The notes: generated by a model not told the origin, from the letters alone. A DNA stretch of 64,000 bases from Acidisoma cellulosilyticum (GCF_020621385.1 NZ_JAESVA010000001.1:310001-374000), one strand, 5' to 3'; positions 8,783-17,098 are shown, counted from the first letter of the stretch. Numbers and translations are program-made.

Positions 8783-9685
8783 TCAATATCCGGAATGCCC
8801 TCCCCGCCCCTCCGCCATCACTGTCTCAACGAAACTCGCGAATAGGCGACCCTTGGCGCTTGCCATCCGCCCGGTCGGGAAAACCGCCCAAAGGTCGATC
8901 ATCGGCAGATGCCAATCGCCAAGCACCTTCCGCACGGCGCCGGTTGCAAGCTCCTCCGTGAACATCCAGTCGGACGCGATGGTGATGCCCATATGCGCCA
9001 GCACTGCCGCACGCACGCCCTCGGCCGCACTCAGCCGGACACGTCCATGCACAGCGACCGAGACCTGCGCGCCGTCCCGCGTGAAGGACCAGACATCCGG
9101 CTGCTGGCTGAAGACCACGGCCTGATGCTCGGCGAGATCGGCCGGGCTCTGCGGCTCCCCGGCGCGTTCCAGATAGGCCGGCGTCGCCAGCACGGAGCGC
9201 CCGCCGGTCGCGAGCTTTCGCGCGACAGCGGCGGAATCGGCCAAGGCCCCCATGCGCAGAGACAGGTCAACGCCCTCGGCGACAAGGTCTATCATGCGGT
9301 CGTCCAGGATGACGTCGATATCGAGTTCCGGATGCTCCGCCAGAAAGCGCGGCAGATGCGGCACGATATGCAGGCGCGCAAAGGTGGTCGCGGCTGAGAC
9401 GCGCAACCGGCCGGTAAGGCCTGAACCCGCACCCCGCGCGGCAAGCTCCGCCTCATCCGCTTCACGAATAGCCACGCGCGCCCGTTCGTAATAGCGCAGC
9501 CCAGCCTCGGTCGGGCTCAACCCATGCGTGGAGCGCAGCAGCAGGCTCACCTGCAGGATATTTTCCAGCTGGGCGATCGTCTTGGAGACAGCTGGCTGGC
9601 CCACGCTCAATTGCCGGGCGGCGGCTGAGAAAGACCCCGTCTCCACCACCCGCACAAAGGTCGCCATCGCCTGATACCGGTCCAT
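8783..9685 (-). CDS. LysR-family transcriptional regulator
   Basis: This regulator has about 300 residues. The N-terminal winged helix-turn-helix starts MDRYQAMATFVRVVETGSF and continues with AARQLSVGQPAVSKTI; the rest is a periplasmic-binding-protein-like effector domain. The ATG at 9685 is preceded by AGGGGA; longer starts are possible but unlikely. It is transcribed divergently from the GST/peroxidase/AhpD-like genes and probably controls them. The shared 111-base gap would hold its operator. Confidence 0.87.
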   Translation of the reverse strand: MDRYQAMATFVRVVETGSFSAAARQLSVGQPAVSKTIAQLENILQVSLLLRSTHGLSPTEAGLRYYERARVAIREADEAELAARGAGSGLTGRLRVSAATTFARLHIVPHLPRFLAEHPELDIDVILDDRMIDLVAEGVDLSLRMGALADSAAVARKLATGGRSVLATPAYLERAGEPQSPADLAEHQAVVFSQQPDVWSFTRDGAQVSVAVHGRVRLSAAEGVRAAVLAHMGITIASDWMFTEELATGAVRKVLGDWHLPMIDLWAVFPTGRMASAKGRLFASFVETVMAEGRGGHSGY

Positions 9686-9796
9686 GCCATTCCCCTGTGG
9701 AATGGCCATTATTGCTTTGATCTGCCTGCCATGTCGAGCACCGGGGAGGCATGTCTTTCCCCACACCCGCTACCGGGACAGACAAGGACCGTGACC

Positions 9797-10432
9797 ATGC
9801 TCGATATTTATGCCTTCGCGACCCCCAACAGCATCAAAGTGCCGATCGCGCTGGAGGAGCTGGGCCTCGCCTATACGATCCATGGCGTCAATGTCCGCAA
9901 AGGCGAGCAGAAAGTGCCCAGCTTCATCAAACTGAATCCGAATGCCAAGGTGCCGGTTCTGGTGGATAGCGAGCGCCACGGCGCTCCGCTGGTCCTGACC
10001 GAATCCGCTGCCATCCTGATCTACCTGGCCGAGAAAACCGGCAAGCTGCTGCCGGCCGCCGGAGAAGAGCGAGCAAGGGTCTTCGAGCAATTGTTCTTCC
10101 ATGCTTCCGGCCTTGGGCCCGCTTTCGGCCAGTCCGGCTTCTTCCAGCGCCAGGCGTCCGAGCCGCAGCCCCTCGCCATTCAGCGCTTCTCGACCGAAGC
10201 AAAGCGGACGCTCGGCGTATTGGACGGCTTCCTTGCCGAAAGGCGCTTCATTGCCGGGGATGACTATACCATCGCCGATATCGCGCATTTCGGTTGGCTA
10301 TGGCGCCGGGAATTCGCCGGCGTGACCTTCGACGAAACGCCGCATGTCGCGCGCTGGTACGAGGATGTCGCCGCGCGCCCGGCCGTTGAACGCGCCATCG
10401 CCCGCGTCAACGCGCTCATCCCACAGGACTGA
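9797..10432 (+). CDS. Glutathione S-transferase family protein
   Basis: This is a 211-residue two-domain GST. The N-terminal thioredoxin-fold domain (about 1-80) has the start MLDIYAFATPNSIKVPIALE, a cis-proline motif KVPVL and the glutathione-contact motif LTESAAILIYL. The C-terminal helical domain carries the N-capping motif DDYTIADIAHFG. The YfcG/Ure2-like pattern suggests disulfide reductase or detoxification activity. AAGGA precedes the ATG at 9797. It is first in a short plus-strand run of thiol/oxidative-stress genes opposite a LysR regulator. Confidence 0.88.
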   Translation: MLDIYAFATPNSIKVPIALEELGLAYTIHGVNVRKGEQKVPSFIKLNPNAKVPVLVDSERHGAPLVLTESAAILIYLAEKTGKLLPAAGEERARVFEQLFFHASGLGPAFGQSGFFQRQASEPQPLAIQRFSTEAKRTLGVLDGFLAERRFIAGDDYTIADIAHFGWLWRREFAGVTFDETPHVARWYEDVAARPAVERAIARVNALIPQD

Positions 10433-10481
10433 GCTTACCGCATCCTTCTCTTCAGCAAGATCGCATTCAAGGAAACAGACG

Positions 10482-11156
10482 ATGACCCTTCAAGACAAGC
10501 TCAACGCCTTCAAGGCCGATTTCGAAGCCGGCAAGCCGCCCTATAACGTGCCCTATTCCGTGATCGAGACCATGCACCGCGCAACGGCGGAACTGATCGC
10601 CTCCGGCGCCGCCGGCCGCGCGCTGCAGGCCGGTGACAAGGCGCCCGACTTCACGTTGAACGACCCGGACGGCAAGCCCGTCTCCTCGCACGATTTGCTC
10701 GCTCATGGCCCGCTGGTGGTCAGCTTCTATCGCGGCGTCTGGTGCCCCTATTGCAATATGGAATTGCAGGCGCTTCAGGAAACGCTGCCGGAATTCGAAT
10801 CGCTCGGCGCAAGTCTGGTCGCGATTTCGCCGCAGACCTCGGTGAACAGCCGCAAATCGGTGCGCCAGAACAATCTCGATTTCCCGATCCTCTCCGACAC
10901 GCATAACGATGTCGCCGCCGCCTTCGGCCTGCGCTTCGCGCTGCCCGATTATCTTGTCGAACTCTATAGCAGCCTGAAGAACGATCTGCCGTCCTTCAAC
11001 GGCGACCCGAGTTGGACGCTGCCGATGCCGGGCCGCTTCGTCATCGGTCAGGACGGCGTCATCCTCTATGCAGAAGTGAACCCCGATTACACCCGCCGCC
11101 CCGAGCCCGCGACTATGCTGCCGGCGCTCCGCCATGCGGCGATCATCGCCGCCTGA
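10482..11156 (+). CDS. Peroxiredoxin-like (AhpC/TSA family) protein
   Basis: This is a 224-residue thioredoxin-fold protein of the AhpC/TSA superfamily. The APDFTLND entry strand is followed by the redox motif VWCPYC (C88 and C91), a CxxC pair rather than the single peroxidatic Cys of classical enzymes. That places it in the peroxiredoxin-like group with thiol-disulfide or peroxide-reducing activity. AAGGAAA precedes the ATG. It sits between the GST and an AhpD-like gene, a plausible thiol-redox relay. Sequence just after its stop encodes an unrelated short-chain dehydrogenase tail. Confidence 0.87.
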   Translation: MTLQDKLNAFKADFEAGKPPYNVPYSVIETMHRATAELIASGAAGRALQAGDKAPDFTLNDPDGKPVSSHDLLAHGPLVVSFYRGVWCPYCNMELQALQETLPEFESLGASLVAISPQTSVNSRKSVRQNNLDFPILSDTHNDVAAAFGLRFALPDYLVELYSSLKNDLPSFNGDPSWTLPMPGRFVIGQDGVILYAEVNPDYTRRPEPATMLPALRHAAIIAA

Positions 11157-11157
11157 C

Positions 11158-11262
11158 GACATCGCGGCCGCTGTCGCCTTCCTGCTCTGGGACGATGCCG
11201 GATTCATGACCGGCCAGACACTGCACATCGACGGCGCGCGCATCGGCAAAGCCGCGTTCTGA
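11158..11262 (+). pseudogene. C-terminal remnant of a short-chain dehydrogenase
   Basis: Immediately after the peroxiredoxin stop, in a different frame, the plus strand reads DIAAAVAFLLWDDAGFMTGQ and then TLHIDGARIGKAAF, ending in TGA at 11260-11262. This matches the conserved C-terminal end of classical SDR enzymes (a DIA-AVxFL helix, SDxAxFITGQxLxVDGG). There is no start codon, Rossmann domain or catalytic YxxxK, so it is a truncated relic about 35 codons long. Confidence 0.7.
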
Positions 11263-11347
11263 AGGCTCGCCTGACCGAATTCCCTCGCACCTCCTTGTGC
11301 TCCGACGTTCCCGTCGGTTGCCTTTACAACCAAAATGGAAAACTAAC

Positions 11348-11920
11348 ATGATCAACCGATTTACGCTTCTCGACTCCCATTCGGCTTCGGCTGAGTCGGC
11401 CAAAATCCTGGACGGTGTTCAGGCGGCCTGGGGTTTCGTGCCCAACCTGCATCGCGTCCTCGCGGAAAGCCCGGCCGCGCTGGAAGCCTATGCCGCGCTC
11501 TGGACCATCGCCGAGAAGACCGGCCTCACGGCGCAGGAGCGGAACGTCGCCTATCTCGCGATCATCTACGAGAATGAGTGCAGCTATTGCATGGCGGGAC
11601 ATACCAACCTCTCCCGCATGGCGAAGGTCGATGATGCCACCATTACCGCCATCCGCGACGACCAGCCGATCGCTGATGCCCGTCTTCAGGCGCTGCGCAG
11701 CTTCGCCGCGAAACTGACCCGGCAGCGGGGTGTCATGAACGAGGCCGATGTCAGCGCCTTCAAGGCGGCTGGCTTCGACAATCGCGCTGTTCTGGATCTT
11801 CTCGTCCTGGCGGCGACGAAGCTCATCTCCAACTACGCCAATCACCTGGCCAGAACACCGAACGACGCCTTCATGAAAGGCGCGGAATGGACCGCTCCCG
11901 GCAAACTCAAGGCCGCCTGA
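11348..11920 (+). CDS. Carboxymuconolactone decarboxylase/AhpD-like protein
   Basis: This is a 190-residue all-helical protein of the CMD/AhpD superfamily. It carries the redox signature ECSYCMAGH (C78, C81, H85), as in AhpD-type alkylhydroperoxidases, where the CxxC/His set reduces a partner peroxiredoxin. Its place two genes after a peroxiredoxin-like protein supports a peroxide-defence role. The ATG at 11348 has only a weak ribosome site. Decarboxylase activity on aromatic lactones is less likely in this context. Confidence 0.85.
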   Translation: MINRFTLLDSHSASAESAKILDGVQAAWGFVPNLHRVLAESPAALEAYAALWTIAEKTGLTAQERNVAYLAIIYENECSYCMAGHTNLSRMAKVDDATITAIRDDQPIADARLQALRSFAAKLTRQRGVMNEADVSAFKAAGFDNRAVLDLLVLAATKLISNYANHLARTPNDAFMKGAEWTAPGKLKAA

Positions 11921-12141
11921 CAGCCTGACGGCCCGGAGACCGATGGAGCAGCGCGACGCCGCCGCACCATCCTGTCTCTGCGGCGACGAATATTGCCGTG
12001 ACGCGATTAACAAACCCCTGCCCAGCCCGTTATCCTGGACATTGATAGCCAATCCGGATTTCCCTACTGCTCTCGCTATTGCCCACCAGGGACCAACCCT
12101 TGGCGTTTGGGCGAATTGGCGTCTGCCGATAGGGAAATGCG

Positions 12142-12642
12142 ATGGGCGAGATAGTAAGGCACCACCTCCGGGACGAGGAACGACTTCTGCTCGCACGCCT
12201 GCGGCATATGCGCCACCGGCCGCCGCACGACCCCGCCGACGGCTATAGATTAGGCGAGCGCGTGGCCGACAAGGTTGCGGCGACAATGGGCTCCTGGAAA
12301 TTTATCATCATCCAGAGCGCAACGCTCGCGGTTTGGATTGTCCTCAACGTCACCGCTTGGTTCCAGCATTGGGACCCTTACCCGTTCATTCTCTTGAACC
12401 TAGCCTTGTCTTTTCAGGCGGCCTATGCGGCCCCGTTCATTATGATGAGCCAGAACCGGCAGGCGGCCATTGATCGGCGGGATGCCAAAATCGACTATGA
12501 CGTGAACATCAAGGCCGAGCTGGAGATTGAGCTGCTACACGAGAAGATTGACAAAATGCGAGAGGATGAAATTTCCCGCCTGCTTAACCTTGTCGAGGAA
12601 CTGTCCCGCAAACTCGCGGAGATTGCCGTGACAAGAAGCTGA
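12142..12642 (+). CDS. DUF1003 membrane protein
   Basis: This is a 166-residue protein with two central transmembrane helices (about 50-70 and 80-100) flanked by charged ends. It matches the DUF1003 pattern: an ADKVAATMGSWKFIIIQS entry helix, the FxHWDPYPFILLNLALS loop and MMSQNRQAAIDRRDA after the second helix, followed by a charged coiled-coil-like tail. The function of this family is not established. It stands alone between the AhpD-like gene and a convergent LysR gene. The 221 bases upstream hold no recognised element. Confidence 0.82.
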   Translation: MGEIVRHHLRDEERLLLARLRHMRHRPPHDPADGYRLGERVADKVAATMGSWKFIIIQSATLAVWIVLNVTAWFQHWDPYPFILLNLALSFQAAYAAPFIMMSQNRQAAIDRRDAKIDYDVNIKAELEIELLHEKIDKMREDEISRLLNLVEELSRKLAEIAVTRS

Positions 12643-12710
12643 TAGCGCGGTCCGCGTTGCCGTAGCAACATCCAGATTGCACAGACCGGCGGATCTTGGA
12701 TCGGCGCTGC

Positions 12711-13649
12711 TTATGTCCCGGGGGACGGCAACCAATCGACCACCGCCGCGACCTGCGCCAGCTCGCGCCGCAAGATCGGCACGGCATGATCGATAAAGCC
12801 GCGCGCAGCACTCCAACGCCGGGGATTCGCCCGGAAGACGATATTCACCGGGATCGCCTCGGGCTCGAACCGCGTCAGGACACGCTGCAGCCGACCGGTC
12901 GCCAGTTCCTCGGCCACCTGGTAGGACATGCAACGCACAAGGCCCCTCCCTCGCAAGGCGGCGTCAAGCCCCGCCGCGACACTGGTGATCGAGAGGCGGG
13001 TCTGTACCTGGACGGACCTGACGCGCGTGTCACCCGCCGCGCGCCTGAGCGTCCAAAGCTCCCGATTCCCATCGGTACTCATCCCGATACAAGCCTGGGC
13101 TGATAAATCGGCGGGGTCCTGTAACTGGTCGTGACGCGACAGATAGTCAGGCGAAGCACAGATGAGCTGTCTGACCTCACCCAGCTTCACGGCGACGAGG
13201 CTGCTCTCCTGTAGATGCGCGAAGCGGATCGCGACATCCACACCTTCGCCCAGCATATCCACCACGCGGTTCAGTAGCAGCGCCCGCGCCTGCACCTTTG
13301 GGTGCAGGTCGAGGAAGGTCTCGATGACCGGCGCCACTTTCAGCCGCCCAAACAGTTCCGGCGCAGTCAGCACCAGGGTTCCGCTGATGACGTTGGTGGC
13401 CTGCTCCGCGCGGAGCTCAGCCAGACGCGCGAGCACGTCACGCCAGACGGCAGCGTGAAGCTCCCCCGTATCGGTCAGACGCAAGCCCCGCGTGGACCGC
13501 AGCAACAAAGTCTCTCCGGTCTCCACCTCCAATAGCGCAATCGCCCGCGTCGCGGCTGCGGCCGAACGGCCGAGCCGTCGCGCACCCGCGGCAAGCGACC
13601 CTTCATCGATGGCGGCCAAGGCCATCTCCATCGCGTCCAACCGGTCCAT
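12711..13649 (-). CDS. LysR-family transcriptional regulator
   Basis: This LysR-type regulator has about 312 residues. Its N-terminal helix-turn-helix is MDRLDAMEMALAAIDEGSL followed by RRLGRSAAAATRAIALLE, and its effector domain is typical (segments VDVAIRFAHLQESSL and GRGLVRCMSYQVAEEL). The start at 13649 is the usual MDRLxAM start; three extra codons' worth of alternatives exist upstream. It is divergent from the alpha/beta hydrolase gene. The shared gap contains an interrupted palindrome (GCCG/CGGC at 13694-13705) that could be part of its operator. Confidence 0.86.
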   Translation of the reverse strand: MDRLDAMEMALAAIDEGSLAAGARRLGRSAAAATRAIALLEVETGETLLLRSTRGLRLTDTGELHAAVWRDVLARLAELRAEQATNVISGTLVLTAPELFGRLKVAPVIETFLDLHPKVQARALLLNRVVDMLGEGVDVAIRFAHLQESSLVAVKLGEVRQLICASPDYLSRHDQLQDPADLSAQACIGMSTDGNRELWTLRRAAGDTRVRSVQVQTRLSITSVAAGLDAALRGRGLVRCMSYQVAEELATGRLQRVLTRFEPEAIPVNIVFRANPRRWSAARGFIDHAVPILRRELAQVAAVVDWLPSPGT

Positions 13650-13774
13650 AATTTCACTTTCTGAAATCAAGCACGCCAAACAATGCGCATTCTGCCGTTT
13701 TCGGCAAGCGTTTAGGTTGCCGTTATCGCAAGCAGGCTAGTTAGCCCGAGCCGATTTCTCAAACGGAGACGACA

Positions 13775-14626
13775 ATGACCGAGATCCACTATCGCACCGA
13801 GCAGGTTGGCCCTGTGGAGGTCTTTTACCGTGAGGCCGGGCCGGCCGATGCGCCGGTCATCCTGCTCCTTCATGGGTTTCCGACGTCGAGCCATATGTTT
13901 CGCGACCTGATCCCGGAACTCGCCGGGGATTACCGCGTCATCGCGCCGGATCTTCCCGGCTTCGGGCTGACCAAGGCGCCGCCGCTTGGCGAATTTGAGT
14001 ATAGTTTCGACAATCTCGCCGAGGTCTTGGGCCAGTTCGTCGATGCCATCGGGCTTACGCGCTTCGCGATTTATATCTTCGACTATGGCGCGCCGACCGG
14101 CCTGCGTCTGGCGCGGGCCCATCCCGAACGCATCACCGCCATCATCACGCAGAACGGCAACGCCTATATCGAGGGGTTGAGCAGCGAATGGGAGCCCTGG
14201 CAGCAATACTGGCGCGACCCGACCGAGGCCAATCGTGAGGCCTGCCGCGCTGCCCTCACCGATGAGGCACTCCGTTTCCAGCATGAGCATGGCGCGCCTG
14301 CGGGGCGCGTTGCGCCAGATGCCTATAAGCTTGACCAATTCTACATGCACAGGCCGGAGGCAGCAGAGATTCAGCTCGACCTGATCCTGAGCTACCGGAC
14401 GAATCTGGCGCTCTATCCAGCCTTCCAGGCGTATTTTCGGACCTATCGTCCGCGTCTGCTCGCCGTCTGGGGCAAGAATGACGTGTTCTTCCTACCGGCC
14501 GGCGCTGAGGCTTTCAAACGCGACCTGCCGGAGGCGGAGGTCCATTTGCTCGATGCCGGCCACTTCGCCCTGGAAACGCATCACAGCGAGATCGCCGCGC
14601 ATATTCGCCGTTTTCTCGCGGCGTGA
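13775..14626 (+). CDS. Alpha/beta hydrolase, haloalkane dehalogenase/epoxide hydrolase-like
   Basis: This is a 283-residue alpha/beta-fold hydrolase. The oxyanion motif is HGFPTSS, the nucleophile elbow carries Asp in IFDYGAPTG (D103), the acid is probably in WGKND and the His is in DAGHFALE (H263). An Asp nucleophile marks the haloalkane dehalogenase and epoxide hydrolase branch, which hydrolyses through an alkyl-enzyme ester. A GGAGA site precedes the ATG. The divergent LysR gene probably controls it. The natural substrate is unknown. Confidence 0.86.
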   Translation: MTEIHYRTEQVGPVEVFYREAGPADAPVILLLHGFPTSSHMFRDLIPELAGDYRVIAPDLPGFGLTKAPPLGEFEYSFDNLAEVLGQFVDAIGLTRFAIYIFDYGAPTGLRLARAHPERITAIITQNGNAYIEGLSSEWEPWQQYWRDPTEANREACRAALTDEALRFQHEHGAPAGRVAPDAYKLDQFYMHRPEAAEIQLDLILSYRTNLALYPAFQAYFRTYRPRLLAVWGKNDVFFLPAGAEAFKRDLPEAEVHLLDAGHFALETHHSEIAAHIRRFLAA

Positions 14627-14633
14627 GCATGGC

Positions 14634-14665
14634 CGCTCGGCGTCACCATATGGTGTCGCCGAGCG
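14634..14665. terminator. Near-perfect 32-base palindrome at convergent gene ends
   Basis: Nine-base arms CGCTCGGCG (14634-14642) and CGCCGAGCG (14657-14665) flank a T, the perfect 12-base palindrome CACCATATGGTG (14644-14655) and another T. The element lies between the convergent hydrolase and Blh genes and overlaps the last Blh codons. It can form a strong hairpin in either transcript, so a bidirectional terminator is likely, although neither side has a T-run. Confidence 0.45.
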
Positions 14666-15962
14666 CATCGATGGGGATCTTGAGATAGCGGCGGCCGTTA
14701 TCCTCAGGCTTCGGCAAGCGCCCGCCGGCGATGTTCACCTGAAGCGCATGCAGGATCAGTTTGGGCATGGGCAGGGTTTTGTCGCGCGCTTCCCGCCGGA
14801 CAATGAATTCTGCCTTGCTCAAGCCCGCGATATGCGTGTTTCGGAGCTTTTGCTCCGCGACATTGCTCTCCCAGCGCGGGGCGCGACCCTCCGGCTGATA
14901 GTCATGGCCGGTGAAAATCCGTGTTTCGTCGGGAAGAGCCAAAATCGCCTGAATGGAGGCCCAGAGTGCTTCGGCACTGCCGCCCGGGAAGTCGGCGCGG
15001 GCGGTGCCAGAATCAGGCATGAACAGCGTGTCGTGAACGAAGGCCGCATCGCCGATGACAAAGGTGATCGATGCCAGCGTATGGCCCGGTGAGAACAGGA
15101 CGCGCCCATCGATCGAACCGAGTTTGAAGGCCTCGCCGTCTTCAAAAAGATGGTGCCATTGCGAACCATCGGTTTGCAATTCGGGCCAGTTGTAGATGGA
15201 TTGCCACAGCCGCTGGACATCAGGGACATGCGCCCCGATTGCGGTCGGCGCCCCGGTTTTCCCATGCAGATATTGGGCGGCGGAAAAATGGTCGGCATGG
15301 GGATGGGTGTCTAAAATCCAGGCGACGGTCAGGCCTTGCTCGGCCACATAGGCGAGGATCAAATCGGCATTGGTCGTAGCGGTGGCGCCGGATTTCTCAT
15401 CGTAGTCGAGCACCGCATCGATGATCGCGCAATGCCGCGTGGCCGGGTCCGACACGACATATTGCACGCTGAATGTCCGCGGATCGAAGAAGCCCTTAAC
15501 CTGCGGCGTTTGCACGGCATGCTGGGCGAGCCATCTGGCGGCGCCAGAGAGATCCAGACCCCATTCATGACCGCGTACCGTGACATCTTCCTGAGCCAAA
15601 CGCCCGTCGAGGACCTCACCGATAACATGCAGGCTTGCGGAGCGAATGCCGCTTTTGCAATGCGCAATTACGGGGCCATCAGACGCAGAAACGGCTTCCT
15701 GGAAAGCGCGCACATCGGCCTCGGTGATCGTCGAACCCGTGACGGGTATGAAACGATAGGACAAACCTGCGGCCTCCGCCGCTTTCCGTTCCGAGACCGG
15801 GGTGGGTTGCCCCTCCTGCTCCGCGGCCGGCCGGTTACTGATCACCCGTCGAAAGCCTGCCGCGGCGAAGAGCGGGAAATCGTCGAGGGACGGCTGCGCG
15901 CTGATGAAAAGCTTCTCGCCTATCCTGGTGGCGGACGTCGGAAGCGGAACCGGGCCGGGCAT
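14643..15962 (-). CDS. blh: Bifunctional persulfide dioxygenase (Blh-type DUF442-MBL fusion)
   Basis: This is a 439-residue fusion. The N-terminal domain (about 1-140) is a DUF442/phosphatase-like fold with a Cys-loop HCKSGIRS (C102), which in Blh proteins serves as a sulfurtransferase. The C-terminal domain (about 155-400) is a metallo-beta-lactamase fold of the ETHE1 type, with the iron-site motif THPHADH (H220, H222, D224, H225), FSPGH (H294) and FTGHDY. Blh proteins oxidise glutathione persulfide to sulfite for sulfide detoxification. GGAGG precedes the ATG at 15962. No BigR repressor gene is nearby. Substrate assignment rests on family knowledge. Confidence 0.85.
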   Translation of the reverse strand: MPGPVPLPTSATRIGEKLFISAQPSLDDFPLFAAAGFRRVISNRPAAEQEGQPTPVSERKAAEAAGLSYRFIPVTGSTITEADVRAFQEAVSASDGPVIAHCKSGIRSASLHVIGEVLDGRLAQEDVTVRGHEWGLDLSGAARWLAQHAVQTPQVKGFFDPRTFSVQYVVSDPATRHCAIIDAVLDYDEKSGATATTNADLILAYVAEQGLTVAWILDTHPHADHFSAAQYLHGKTGAPTAIGAHVPDVQRLWQSIYNWPELQTDGSQWHHLFEDGEAFKLGSIDGRVLFSPGHTLASITFVIGDAAFVHDTLFMPDSGTARADFPGGSAEALWASIQAILALPDETRIFTGHDYQPEGRAPRWESNVAEQKLRNTHIAGLSKAEFIVRREARDKTLPMPKLILHALQVNIAGGRLPKPEDNGRRYLKIPIDALGDTIW

Positions 15963-16066
15963 CTTATCCTCCCATTTGACGAGCCAAGCCGCCTCTCTTG
16001 TCACCGGATCAGATCTGAGTAAAGGCCATCACAATCGTCAGGACCAATCGTCTTAGGAGAGCGGCA

Positions 16067-16588
16067 TCAAATGCTGCTCAAAACCCGAACCGCATGCGCC
16101 GCCGCCTTTTGAAGTTTGCCTTTGTCGGCTTCCTGATCATCCAGCGACAGACGCAGGATAATCCCCTGGTCCGAGACCCTGCCGATATAGGTGGCTTGGA
16201 CCGACCGGTCACCCATCCGAACGGTGACGCTCGAGCTGACGGAGTCCAAGGGCCGGGACAGCCAATCCAGCAATCCGGACGGCAGTGTGAATGATGCACT
16301 ATCATAACTGCCAAGACAGTCCGCTATAAGATGGCTGGCTTTTGGCGTGCTCCAAACGACCTTCGCATCGGCGTCGACCGCGATGAGAAAGCGACCCGTA
16401 AGGTCGATGGCGGTACGGGCAATGCGTGCGGTTTGTCCCCTGGCCAGATGACGCTCGATACGCGCGAGCAGTTCATTCGGCACTACAGGCTTAGTGACAT
16501 AGTCAACGCCGCCCGCCTGAAAGCCGCGGATAATATGCTCCGTCTCACTGAGACCGGTCATGAATATGATCGGCAGGCCGGTTCCTGA
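16067..16588 (-). pseudogene. Response-regulator relic (receiver C-half plus middle domain)
   Basis: This fragment aligns with the intact regulator at 17117-18013. Here [20 protein letters not shown] continues into [10 protein letters not shown], and there [20 protein letters not shown] is followed by the same [10 protein letters not shown]. The match continues through the linker domain (GRFLIAVDADAKVVWSTPKAS) but ends in a stop at 16067 before any LuxR helix-turn-helix. The receiver N-half with the phospho-Asp is missing. An out-of-frame kinase fragment joins it at about 16580-16595. It is not expected to make a functional regulator. Confidence 0.72.
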
Positions 16589-16812
16589 GCGCCAGAATGC
16601 ATTCCGCACCGCTATTGAAGGATTGCACGGCAAAGCCGAGTGGCTCGAGAATATCCGACACCATCTCGCAATGCGCTATGTCATCGTCGACAATCGAAAC
16701 GCAACGCCGCTTCCCATCATATCCGGCGACCAACGCATAAGCGGACAAGGTCGGGGAGGCATAGGTCACTTCCGACAGAAGCAGCCGCACACGAAAGGTG
16801 CTGCCCCTGCCG
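16589..16812 (-). pseudogene. Histidine-kinase relic (ATPase tail plus receiver N-half)
   Basis: Read on the minus strand, this piece gives [15 protein letters not shown], then [10 protein letters not shown] and [21 protein letters not shown]. It aligns with residues about 885-960 of the intact permease-kinase at 18010-21393 (GEGSRFRLRLMLSE, RRLTVLVADDD, LTPLGFTVVGASGGAECLAL). The kinase is cut upstream by fusion to an amidase fragment at about 16813. Downstream its receiver is cut and joined out of frame to the receiver of the response-regulator relic. The two relics therefore derive from a second copy of the kinase-regulator pair. Confidence 0.72.
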
Positions 16813-16813
16813 G

Positions 16814-17098
16814 GGCTGGTATCCCGGCGGGCAGACCTTTATCTCCGACGGACCCAAGGGCATGAAGCTCAGCCTGATCATCTGCGATGACGGCAATTAT
16901 CCCGAGATCTGGCGAGACTGCGCGATGAAGGGCGCAGAACTCATCATCCGCTGCCAGGGCTATATGTATCCCGCCAAGGAACAGCAGGTGCTGATGGCGA
17001 AAAACATGGCCTGGGCGAACAATGTTTATGTCGCCGTCGCCAACGCAACCTGCTTCGACGTTCGCACGTTAGGGGAATGCGGGGAGGAGGATTACGGC
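16814..17098 (+). pseudogene. amiE: Aliphatic amidase fragment with internal deletion
   Basis: The plus strand encodes [20 protein letters not shown], then [39 protein letters not shown] and [15 protein letters not shown]. These match the middle of AmiE/AmiF amidases very closely and include the catalytic Cys of ICDDGNYPE. The N-terminal third, with the catalytic Glu and Lys, is absent. The frame then jumps from NATCFD directly to [10 protein letters not shown]. Intact enzymes have about 17 residues between two GFDG motifs here, which suggests a deletion between the repeats. Everything after ECGEEDYG is missing. Intact AmiE releases ammonia from short aliphatic amides, related to the adjacent urea genes. 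Confidence 0.78.
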
